Of a DNA stretch of 64,000 bases, positions 10,744 through 19,711 are shown piece after piece. The notes below the pieces were generated by a model. That model searched no databases. It saw nothing but the letters and a program-made list of their open reading frames with translations, and was not told where the DNA came from. Every line of letters starts with the position of its first letter. Within the stretch, counting starts at the first letter, position 1. The translations under genes were made by a program, and so were the position numbers. The DNA is from Rhizopus sp. PT2906 (Eukaryota > Mucoromycota > Mucoromycetes > Mucorales > Rhizopodaceae), in NCBI GenBank assembly GCA_025529335.1, contig JAMYHX010000160.1:18115-82114 (forward strand). The letters run 5' to 3'.

Positions 10744-12693
10744 ATTATGCTGAGCCTAGTCTCCACATACTCTTGGGATATTTCTCTAATTTCTTGATGA
10801 CAGGCTTTATATAAAACATCAAACAGAATAGACCCAAAAGGACACAGAGAGTACCCACGACATAATATCCATCCTTGTGTATAATACAACTTCCTCCTGC
10901 TTCTTTACACCATTCTTTTCCTGATTCCTCAACACAAGATACGTCTACATAATATGGGATTTAGTGCTTTCATTTTAATTGGGTTCATTGATATTTTACA
11001 TTCACCGCTTTCATTGGGTATAGAGCACGTATTGACCGTAAAATAATCAACAGCTTCAAGCACAAAGAACTTGGGCCATGTACCACCAAAGTTACTAAAG
11101 GTATTCAAGAGCTAAAATAAGGTCAATACACGATGTACATGATGACTGCTTTTGGCTTATCTTACCGTCATATAAGTTCCACCAATCAATGGATCAGCTA
11201 TGCTTGTCATAAATGCTGATATACTCACAAATTGTACTGTAGACATAAAAGAACTTAGGACAGTTGATGCCATGATGATACCAAAATAGATCATGCCCAC
11301 GGGTCTACCTTGTGGATAATATGCCACTGTCAACATACCCAAGGCAGAACAGGCCAATCGACCATAAAATGCATAGAGCCACTAACATCATATGAGTATA
11401 TTTTGCTATACATCTTTTTATCACAACACTTACTGGCTTCAATGGTCTTGGTCCATTTGACCATTTCGCAGCATAATAACCAAAAAAGATTTGCAATGGG
11501 AAATCAAGCAGGACAGAGAGAGCAAGGTCTTCACGTGAAAATCCTTTCTCCAATAGCTTCAATGAAGTAACAGCCTCATGACAAATGAAGCCAATCTTGG
11601 CGATCAACAAGACAGCAATATATGATCGCATATCTACAGAGCATTATGGATTGGTCAGTCGGGGTTTACAGCAGTCCACTAAAAGGTACTTACGTGGTAA
11701 TTTACAAATCTTCCAAATGGTCGCATAGACTCCACGGATACCTAATTGAGCCTCTTCATCCTTTACATCGGTTTCTTTCTTGTAGATCACGAGATACGCT
11801 GTCACTAACATGTAGATCACTGCCCAAAACCTCATATAGTCACCTAATCCCAACACACCATATTCCTTTGGGATTGATCTCAGGTACTTGTTACTGAATT
11901 CAGCTGAATTGAATGACAAGAAGACAGTAAAAGATAAAAAGTATCCACAGTTCAATCCAATGGTCTGTGCTGTGGATGCATACGATAAACTCTCTTTACT
12001 GAGTAAAGTTAATGCCCAACCATCAACGGCTATATCTTGAGTAGCACAAAAAAAGATGGTGGCCAAAAAGGAGTACGTCAAAATGTGAATTGGGACGTGC
12101 TCACTGCTCATCATAGCGTCTATGTTGTTGCCGAGTATATAAAATAAAATACCAGTGAGGATCTGAATAGGTATAATCCATGACTTTCGACGTCCCAAAT
12201 TGTGTGAATAGACAGCATCGACGATAGGTGACCAAAGTAACTTGAGTGAGTATGGCCAGGATGATAAAGAAAAGATGGCGATTTGTGAATAAGATAACTT
12301 GGCCTTTAATAAGAATGGAATTGACCCAAAACAAAGTCCAACAGGAACACCTTGTAACAAATCTTTTTTCATTTCCATTAATAATCTATGTATCTTTTGA
12401 AAACAGTGCAACTTACACAAGATAACTAGTAAAGTAAAGTTGCCATAATCCTTCTTTGCGAGTACTTCTTGTTGTTGTTCTTGGTCTAAAAGTATGTCCT
12501 TTTTATCCGTAAATGATTCCAACTCAAGTTCTTCCTTTTCGTCTTCGGCCAACGGTTTCTTAGTAGACCGTAAAGTGGTCGTGGTGTTTTGATGATCCAT
12601 AACAGATGTCGAATGGGCTTGTGTTTTACTAGTAGGCGAAGGTACTATAGAGTCGTCGTCTAATGTTGAAAACACGTAACCAGTTGCTGGCAT
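10744..12693 (-). CDS. Acetyl-CoA transporter, SLC33A1/AT-1 family (MFS)
   Basis: Predicted ER/Golgi membrane importer of acetyl-CoA. The N-terminal about 85 residues are acidic and cytosolic. After intron 1 the first span reads VILYLLQGVPVGLCFGSIP, then LWSPIVDAVYSHNLGRRKSW, the conserved loop of the family. Later exons give LLDFPLQIFFGYYAAKWSNG, then the motif GGTYMTLLNTFSNFGGTWP. A Cys-containing luminal loop (CSIPNES..CVEESGKEWC..GGSC) precedes the last span DGYYVVGTLCVLLGLFCLMF. The stop is at 10744-10746. About five introns, all short GT-AG. Intron 1 (54 nt) has no in-frame stop. Upstream is the ZNHIT3-like gene (113 bp), same strand. Confidence 0.9.
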
Positions 12694-12806
12694 CTACTAT
12701 TTATTAAATAAAAAGAAAAAAGCAAAAAAAAAGAGAGAGAAAGCTTAGAATTTGTAATGATTTCTTTTTATAGTAGCGACAGTAACCAAAAAAAAAAAAT
12801 CTAGAA

Positions 12807-13392
12807 TTACACCTTTTTATTCTCCAACTTGTGTTTAAACGTAATCTCTACTAATGTCTGTACAAACTCTTCAAATACTGGATCTTCAGCTCGAATGGTG
12901 TCCAACACTTTTTCTGGATTAGGTGAACTGTCAATCTTTTTAACTAGTTTTCTAATTTGAGAATATTCAAGATATTCGTGTACTTTATCAGAATGAATCA
13001 GTCTTTGAAGATCTTCAGATGTCAGACGACTAGGATCCTCATCTTCTGGGTCTCCTACTGCCTTGATATCTTTTCTGGTCTGCATTGTGCTGTTATCTAT
13101 CATATCAATAAGAATAATAGTCATGATAATAAGCAATAGATCTACCTTGATCATCTTGTTCAACATGACATGGTGTTTCTATCTTCAAGTTAGATTTCGA
13201 CTTTTTGTTATTATTGTTATTTTACCTTTATGCTTTTTAAAACAAGCGAGTGAACAACTAAAAGGATGCTGTATTAGGTAAAATGCATATTATGTAATTT
13301 CTTCATGTTTCGTTTTTTTCTTACTATGGTAATCGACAATTAGGACATTTATATTTGGACTCTTCTTGCTCACATACTTGACAAAGCGCCAT
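12807..13392 (-). CDS. HIT-type zinc finger protein, ZNHIT3/HIT1-like
   Basis: About 140 residues in four exons. The first exon (ATG 13392) gives MALCQVCEQEESKYKCPNCR and the next adds CSLACFKKHK, completing the zf-HIT Cys/His pattern. After a short exon (ETPCHVEQDDQ) the main exon gives LTSEDLQRLIHSDKVHEYL and a helical C-terminus, as in ZNHIT3/Hit1. Family proteins help assemble box C/D snoRNPs in the nucleus together with NUFIP/Rsa1. An open frame that starts at 13166 in the last intron is not the true start, because it lacks the zinc finger. Confidence 0.85.
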
Positions 13393-13768
13393 TACGTTAA
13401 AATTGTTAAAAGTAGCGAAATGACAATAGGAAGAAAAAAAAAAAAAGAACAAACTTTTGACGTTGACCAATACATTTTTCCTTTCCGCTCTAACAATCTT
13501 TTAATTTGACAAAAAGAGCCAAAGAGCATAGGACAATCACGAGAAATATCGTTCAATTAGTCTTGTCGTAGACATCTTTCATAAGCTTTCTTCTGCTTGT
13601 TTGACAGTCTTGTTAGTTCTTGAGAGCAATATCTACGTTTAATAAACTCGGATCAAGTCCCTTACAAACAAAAAATTGTAGTGTTGGGATACACCAATGA
13701 CTTTATTCATAAATAACAATAATCAAATATGATCAATCATGATCATAAATAACCACTGTCCTTGTTAT
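13393..13768. other. Intergenic region (376 bp)
   Basis: Between two minus-strand genes. It holds an A-tract (about 13435-13446) and otherwise unremarkable AT-rich sequence. Nothing further was recognised. Confidence 0.5.
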
Positions 13769-13993
13769 TTAATGCCTTTCACAACCGCGTGCTACTCTTT
13801 TGTTATAACAATCTCGGAAAGCGTCTACATCTTTTTCTTTCTCGCATCGCTTGATAGAACCAGGACATAAAGGTGTATTAGGAGAATCAATCAGAAGTGC
13901 ATTAATCCACTCCTCAGGAGACGCACAAGATACATTGTTGAGGACAAGGAAAATCATGAATAGAGTGACAAGAAAGGTAGCGGATGACTTCAT
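13769..13993 (-). CDS. Small secreted cysteine-containing protein
   Basis: A 74-residue single-exon ORF. Residues 1-24 form a good signal peptide (Lys-Ser-Ser start, hydrophobic core FLVTLFMIFLVL, likely cleavage after VSCA). The mature chain of about 50 residues is rich in charged residues and has four Cys in the pattern C-x6-C-x11-C-x8-C (LCPG, RCEK, DCYN, GCERH), enough for two disulfides. A TATA-like sequence lies 45 bp upstream. The small size, signal peptide and Cys pattern are typical of secreted fungal proteins of unknown function. No family was recognised and no activity is assigned. Confidence 0.7.
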   Translation of the reverse strand: MKSSATFLVTLFMIFLVLNNVSCASPEEWINALLIDSPNTPLCPGSIKRCEKEKDVDAFRDCYNKRVARGCERH

Positions 13994-14037
13994 TTTAGTT
14001 TGATGAATGATTCTTTATTCCTCAAAAAGTTGCTCTG

Positions 14038-14047
14038 TATTTATATA
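14038..14047 (-). promoter_or_regulatory. TATA-like element of the small secreted protein gene
   Basis: On the minus strand it reads TATATAAATA, 45 bp before the ATG at 13993. It is one of the few clean TATA boxes in the window. Confidence 0.55.
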
Positions 14048-14705
14048 TTTTCAATTCCTGACCTTCCAGGGGGAGCTATCCCTTAATCATCTTTGGCGTG
14101 TGCGCTCTACTCAAATAGTCTGGGAACTGGACTAAAGGTTATTTTGATTTTGATAGCCTCTTTCATTAAAAAAAATTGATAATGAGACATAAACTTTGTA
14201 GTCATGGAAGCTCTATGTAAACTCTATCCCAAAACAGAAGAATATAGAGTAAATTGAAAGCGTTAGAATCAACCTTAAATAGTCCAACAGCTAAAGAAAG
14301 TAGTAACTAAACGTCATTACTACTTTGACAGATGCCCACTAACTATGCTTTTATTTAACAAATTGTGGTATTTGTGGTTGTATTTGTATGGACAGAAAGT
14401 ACAACGGGACTCTTTATGTTTCTTTTATTTGAAAGAATAAAGTTATTAAAAATGATGGCTGCATTTATTAGATGGATTTGTAATTATTATTGTGATTGGC
14501 CAGTTTGTGTTATTGAGCTTTTGCTATTGACGTATAGACACTGTTTATGGACCCTTATTCAGCGTAGAATATAACACAATTAAAGAAAACCCGGTTATTG
14601 ACTAAAAAGAAATAAACCAAATACGGTAAAATGATAAGCAACTAGAGGTTGCAGGACCATACAATAGTCTGTGGGGGTGCTGTTGAGCCTCTGATGGATA
14701 GATTA

Positions 14706-14880
14706 TCTACACTTTATTCACAAATTATTCGTACACTGATAAAAAAAATAATAAAAGATACAAAAAACAATGATAAAAGAAAGCCCACAAGAAGCAAAAG
14801 AGTGAATAAAGAAATGACTAGTAAATCAGTTATTTACATTGATATTAAATACTTACATTATATAGAAGAGAGTTTATAAT
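14706..14880 (+). repeat. Dispersed AT-rich repeat family, copy 3
   Basis: Begins CTACACTTTATTCACAAATT, then ATTCGTACACTGATAAAAAAA, AAAGCCCACAAGAAGCAAAA and ACATTGATATTAAATACTT. Nearly the reverse complement of 8555-8722. Confidence 0.75.
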
Positions 14881-14894
14881 ATACACTGTAGGAA

Positions 14895-15070
14895 ATTTTG
14901 GCGGGGAGTTTTAATAAAAAAATGAGTAGAAATCTTTAGATAGTCGGAAGAAATTGTTAGATTGATCTTCACATTTCTTCGTTTTGCGGAAAAATATAGA
15001 AATCTTTAGATAGCCATCTAATGATTTCTTCCGACTACCTAAAGATTTCTACTCGCCAAAAAAAAAAAAC
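14895..15070. mobile_element. Fold-back/MITE-like element
   Basis: The left arm (14924-14963, GAGTAGAAATCTTTAGATAG...) and right arm (15016-15055) are inverted repeats of about 40 bp with only about three mismatches. A third copy of the arm start sits at about 14995-15014, and with the right arm it makes a tighter hairpin. The outermost sequence is TTTTGGCGGG on the left and CTCGCCAAAA on the right, so the termini are also inverted. The left side carries an extra stretch of about 18 bp. No coding capacity. The target duplication is not clear because of the flanking A-run. Confidence 0.6.
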
Positions 15071-15719
15071 AAGGTTCAGCATTTCCCCTACCCCTTTGCT
15101 ACTATTATTACTTCATACGCATTATATAAAATAGCTTAAATACAATAGAAACTCGCTTATTATCTTATGCTTTATTCATATTAGAATTTATAAATAATAA
15201 TAATAAAAAAAAAACTAATTCCTTTTACGTGTCATTCTTCTTTTGATCTTTCGCTTATCTAGAGTGAAGTAGTGAGTCAATTCCTCTATCCATCAATAGC
15301 TGTTTTCAGCTTTTGTCTTGATTGAACAGCCAATAGCATCAATAGAAATGAAGAGTAATGTGTAAGCTTTAAGAAACATGTTTAATTGAAAGAAAGAATA
15401 TAAAACTAATCAGCTGTGACAAAGATCTCTTTACTTCAAAAGCTAATTTATACACTGTCTTCCTGTGCTTAGGGATGTTTCAAGGAGCCTTTGTTGATAG
15501 TCATATGCACATAAGCAAAGACACGCTATAGAAACTCATAAGCTAATAGAAAAACGCTTTGACTGTTGTCGGAACGCATTAGCCAATAGAACATTGTCAT
15601 TTGAATGATCGACTGTCAACGCTTCAAAGTATTTCTGGCTTACCTCTTTTTTTCCCCTTTTTTTTTTTTCTTCTTCTTCACAGATACTCCTCGCTTTTTT
15701 TTCTCCTTGTGAAGATGCT

Positions 15720-16090
15720 TTGATATTGGCTCTGTTAATCCTTTAGAGGACTGAACACGCTCTCTGTTCACGCTGTAACCCTAGTACGGTCATGTTGATG
15801 ATTCAAGTGACTTGCAGATTCCTGGGCTGGCTACACTTATGTGACCGACTAACCGCTTGCCCGTTATCTGTGAACAGAGAAATGCTCTCTAAGTGTGGCT
15901 ACTCGAATAAATGCTTATGCTGTTACTAGGCGGTATCGAACCAAAAGCTATTTTGGGTAGTTTGCTGAGTCAAGACCATCTTCTGAGCTTGCGAGACGAC
16001 TGGTAGACGAGGTTGGGGCCTATCAATAACTACCTGCTGGCAGTCTGTCAGTCCAGACTTGTCTGGGGCTGTTCAGCTTGTACTTTCTAG
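15720..16090 (+). ncRNA. Candidate structured RNA (telomerase-RNA-like hypothesis)
   Basis: A GC-richer block in an AT-rich desert, preceded by a CT-rich tract like those before other transcripts here. It contains TAACCCTA (15776-15783), a possible template for a TTAGGG-type repeat. Helix a is TCTCTGTTCAC (15761-15771) with GTGAACAGAGA (15870-15880). Helix p2 is CGGTCA (15787-15792) with TGACCG (15842-15847). Helix p3 is CTACACTTA (15831-15839) with TAAGTGTGG (15890-15898, one G-U). Helices p2 and p3 interleave as an H-type pseudoknot just 3' of the template-like motif. Further on, AGGTTGGGGCCT (16010-16021) is a mini-hairpin closed by GGTAG/CTACC (16002-16006/16030-16034), reminiscent of telomerase RNA P6.1. 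All pairings were found by eye. Helix a does not sit where P1 is expected, and an 8-mer can occur by chance. Confidence 0.25.
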
Positions 16091-16586
16091 GTTTTTCAGA
16101 TGTATAAATTCAGTCTTGATACATCACCACTTTTTACAAGGTATATATACCATTGACATTCAGTGTATACCTTCTTTTTTTTTTGGAGATCATATGCGCT
16201 CTTACCTTCCCATGGTTGATCCTGTTAATCAAGGCTTTATTGCCTTGAGAACTGAAAGGAGGACGCTTTTATTATAAATAAATATAAATGAAAAATCTGG
16301 TTAATGACGCGTTTTTTTATTCATTGCCTGTGTGTGTGAGAGATGAGTTGACGATAGCATCAATTATGTGCATTATTAAGAATGTAAAATAGTCTTGATA
16401 ATATACTCTTATTATTCTAAAAGAGCATTGGCTGCACATGTCACAAATCGAATTAAATTATCCGCGTACAATTTAATAACAATTACACTCTATGATCTTC
16501 GTTTTTATTGTTTCCAACCGACAACATTATCTTTTGAGAGATCTTTGATAAAAAGACGTGAATAAAGTGTTGAGCTTTACAAAAAG

Positions 16587-16690
16587 ATGAAAACTGAAAT
16601 AAGAATCATTTTTATATCTCATTCTTTTGCTCTCTCCTTTATATTTGTTGTCTGTTGTGCAAATGTTTTCTGAATAAAGTGTAAAACACC
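16587..16690 (-). repeat. Dispersed AT-rich repeat family, copy 4 (inverted, partial)
   Basis: On the minus strand it reads ACACTTTATTCAGAAAAC, ATTTGCACAACAGACAAC, then GAATGAGATATAAAAATG and ATTCTTATTTCAG. It is closest to the copy at 2551-2729. Confidence 0.6.
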
Positions 16691-17632
16691 AGCTTAATCC
16701 CTTTTATTTGCTATCTTCACTTTGGACGCTTGCTTACCCACATTGAAACTGTACGTTAGTTTCTCTGTATAGCAATAAATCTATTTGTCTCTTCCCTTTA
16801 TTTGTCTTGCCTGCCTATCCATAGCGTCAATAGGATTGATATCACTATAATAATGTATGTAGTTGATATTGTATGTTATTTTTATCTCAACATTGGTTTT
16901 ATGAACTTATCTCTTCGCCTACTGCTATTGCGTTCTTCGATAGACAAAGACGGGGTGCACAAATCTTGATCTTTGGACGCACTATCATTATCTGCTTGCA
17001 CGTCTTTTTAATCATGCAACCTGGCTTTTTTTTTTTTAGCCTTTAATTATTCTAGTTTCCTTGTACATTACTTGACACGGTAAAAGTTCCCTTTTCGCCA
17101 CAAAACCAGTAGTAATGGGAACATCAATCTGCCATCCCAAGAACAAGCATAAGCACGTAAAGGGACAAAAGAAGCCGCTCCCTTCCTCAAGAAGCTCGAT
17201 ATTTCTAATCTTTCTTCGTGAATCTATCGTCCGGAAATGTTTACCATTCTGTCGAACATACGTTTTATGTCAACGTTAATAGTCATGCAAATGGTTGTTG
17301 ATTGATCTGGCTCCGTTGAATCAGAAATACTAGCACGCGTACACAGTATATCATACCATAAATCTAATTTAGAATGAGATCAAGTATATTAAATAGTGTT
17401 ATATATGCATCGCCGTAGTAGTCATGACTCTAAGCACGTTACAAAGTAGTGCCTGGATTTCAAGCGCCGTAAATTGCTTGGCAAAAAAAAAAAAAAACAC
17501 CTTTCCTATTTTCCAAATAACAGTAATGATCACACAATACTCTCAAAATGACTATAAAGTGTGGCTATGACATCGCGCCTTTTTTATTATTAGTATAATA
17601 GGAAATTATGATATAATGGGGATATGACTGCC

Positions 17633-17976
17633 CTATTTGGGCGGTACTGGTGTATACGCAGGTGGGCCTAAGTTTGCAGCGGCCTGTCTTTCTTCTCTGT
17701 CCTTAACAAGTACATAAAAAGCGTGAATATGACCTAAGTATAAAATAAAGGTTAGTAAAATGAGAAAAAAAGAGACAGAGCCTTGTTCTTTACCTGGAAG
17801 ATAACCCAAGATAGTCAAACACCTTAAGTAAGAGTGTTAGATCAAGTATTAGTTTTAGTCTTTATATATACGACTTACAGGTTGATCCAAAAGTCTGCAC
17901 CACATCCTCTCATAAAGAAGACACCAAGAGGAGGGAGCAAGATGATGATGAAAATAAGACAACAGGTTCCAAGCAT
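17633..17976 (-). CDS. PMP3: PMP3/UPF0057 family small membrane protein
   Basis: Three exons give 75 residues, starting MLGTCCLIFIIILLPPLGVF, followed by FMRGCGADFWINLCLTILGY and LPGHIHAFYVLVKDRE. This is the two-helix proteolipid of the Pmp3/Esi3 family (plasma-membrane potential and cation tolerance in yeast). The three pieces join seamlessly across two short introns (donors at about 17879 and 17797). The C-terminus is extended by a Pro-rich cytosolic tail (GPPAYTPVPPK), as in fungal members. It lies 79 bp downstream of the SWF1 stop, same strand. Confidence 0.93.
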
Positions 17977-18055
17977 TGTTTAAAGAAAAAGAAAAAGAAA
18001 AAAGAGGGAAAAAAAAAAGTTTATTTATGCTTGAATAAAAAGAAACAATAGCCAA

Positions 18056-19626
18056 TCAAAATCGAGGTGGAAAGAACACTTCATACAAATTGTTCATGAA
18101 TCCTTTGTCATAGATGTTGTCTATTTCTGTCAAACTCTCTATCTTTCTTTCTCTTGTTCGTACTCCTTGGATACTAGTATGCATTGTGTAGTTTTTACCA
18201 TTAGCGCTACTTTGTATATTTTCAATCTTGAAAAGTTCTCCTCTGTCAATAGCATCTTCTATCATTTCCCATTTAAATGCCTCGTTTGTTGTAATACCTC
18301 TTCCAGCAAGGTAGATCCTATGATAAATCATTAATATCATCAAATATGTGTACTTATTCTAATTACTGATAAGCAAGAAAGATAAACACAACTACAGACA
18401 CCACAGCTGCCAATATACCAATGGCACCAATGATACGATCATGTTGCAGTACGTACTATACATATATAAACGTTATGAGTTGCTTTCGATACAATAATTT
18501 TACTTGCCAAAAATGCTTTATAAAAGCTGACAGGTGTCTTTAGATGAGTCAAAGGGTCATATACGTAAGCCTTATCCAGACCCCATTCAATAATCATGCC
18601 TCGATATATTTGAAAGCACAAGTAGGCACCGTAGGCACAGAATTGAACAAGTGTCATTAAGAATATAAAAAAATATCGTTGATTATTCTCTCCGACGCAC
18701 CCATTAATCCAGGCACAGTGATGATCTAATCTTCCAATACAAGCTTTACACATTGAACAATGTTTGGATCGAGCAGGTCTAAAGTAGCATGATTTATATA
18801 CTGTAGGGTCATTTTTCCTTGATCCTGACTTACTTTTGTAATTTACAAGTTGAGCAATCCTTTGGAGCATAAATCAAACGGTCGTATTTGTAATAGTCTA
18901 AATGTGCCTTGATGTTCTTTGGTGTGATGATTCCTGGATTGGCTGTACAGACAATATAATAGGATACATAAAGCCAAATGATTTGAATGGGAATGATGGC
19001 ACTATATTAAATAAATAAATCAGACATGATGATTCTTTTCTTTCTTTACTTGTGAATCCAATGTAAATAAGGTCCAGGAAAGTGAGGCATAGCAAATTTC
19101 AGAAAGCATAGAATAGATGCACTTGATAATAAAACAAAAAAGATCTAAAGGGGGGATATGAGTAATCCTACATGAAAAAACCAATAAAATGTAATATTCT
19201 TACCTGTAAGAATGGATTCCTACTTTCACAGCAATAAAACCAGGCCTTGCTGAGTCTATCGACATTATTTTTTCCAATAGTATGCAACATGATCCAACTA
19301 TGCTCCTTTTTTCAGTCAACTGTCTATTTCATCCAGCCTATATTTTTTACATTTATATTACGTTATCATTTTAGGTATTCTCTCAGTTAATATAAAGTGT
19401 AATTTTCCAATGGGTCCATTTCTATATATACTGTTTAACAATAAACTCGTGTATAATATCTTATTCACCTTAAACTTGGAGATTCCCCAAACAATAATAC
19501 AAAGACAATAAAGCCAAACATGACCAAAAACAGCACAAGATAGACAGCTAAATCCTAATGAACAAATATGAGGTTTATTTTATTTTTTCTTTGCTACTAA
19601 TTCAATATTCATCAATCACTTGCCAT
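18056..19626 (-). CDS. SWF1: DHHC palmitoyltransferase, SWF1-like
   Basis: Predicted ER protein S-acyltransferase. The spliced protein begins with a membrane span (LAVYLVLFLVMFGFIVFVLL) and FGESPSLRNGPIGKLH, typical of Swf1 orthologues. Next come loop and membrane segments, the Cys-rich domain CSTCKLQKPARSKHCSMC and the catalytic DHHCAWINGCVG. After two more spans the TTxE motif GITTNEAFKWE appears, and the C-terminus contains NIYDKGFMNNLYEV, also Swf1-like. About eight introns. Two appear to use GC donors with the strong form GCAAGT: one right after the start ATG (19624-19626), which leaves a first coding exon of only three bases, and one after KAFL (near 18508). These two junctions were inferred from frame and homology. 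An in-frame ATG at 19290 would give an N-terminally shortened protein. Confidence 0.88.
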
Positions 19627-19711
19627 CTTTCCTTTGTTTGTTATGAGAAAAAAAAGAAGGGTTCAATTAAAAAAAAAAGGGTATTTAGCTGAATTTAAAA
19701 AATAAATAAAA

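Larger units (their letters stand above)
13994..17632. other. Gene-poor 3.6-kb region
   Basis: No protein-coding gene could be supported. ORFs at 14365-14574, 14649-14879 and 16059-16277 start at non-ATG codons or lie in repeats and have no family features. The region holds a repeat copy (14706-14880), a fold-back element (14895-15070), several CAATAG/CCAATAG motifs (15290-15600), a CT-rich tract (15640-15715), a GC-richer block (15720-16090, listed as a candidate RNA) and another repeat copy (16587-16690). The rest is plain AT-rich sequence. Confidence 0.6.

Noticed and set aside
12807..13166. 119-residue ORF with a hydrophobic N-terminus as a separate membrane protein
   Set aside because: The hydrophobic part (LLLIIMTIILIDMI) is translated intron. 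Splicing to the upstream exons gives a complete HIT zinc finger protein.
14365..14574. 69-residue hydrophobic open frame
   Set aside because: Non-ATG start, composition explained by AT/T-rich sequence, no signal peptide pattern or homologue recognised.
6728..15000. General enrichment of stop-free introns of length 3n as a programmed system
   Set aside because: Four or five cases among about 60 short introns is about what chance predicts. Only the topology-changing case is kept as a finding.
16059..16277. 72-residue open frame in the gene desert
   Set aside because: Does not start with ATG, has no family features, and overlaps the candidate structured RNA. A non-coding reading fits better.
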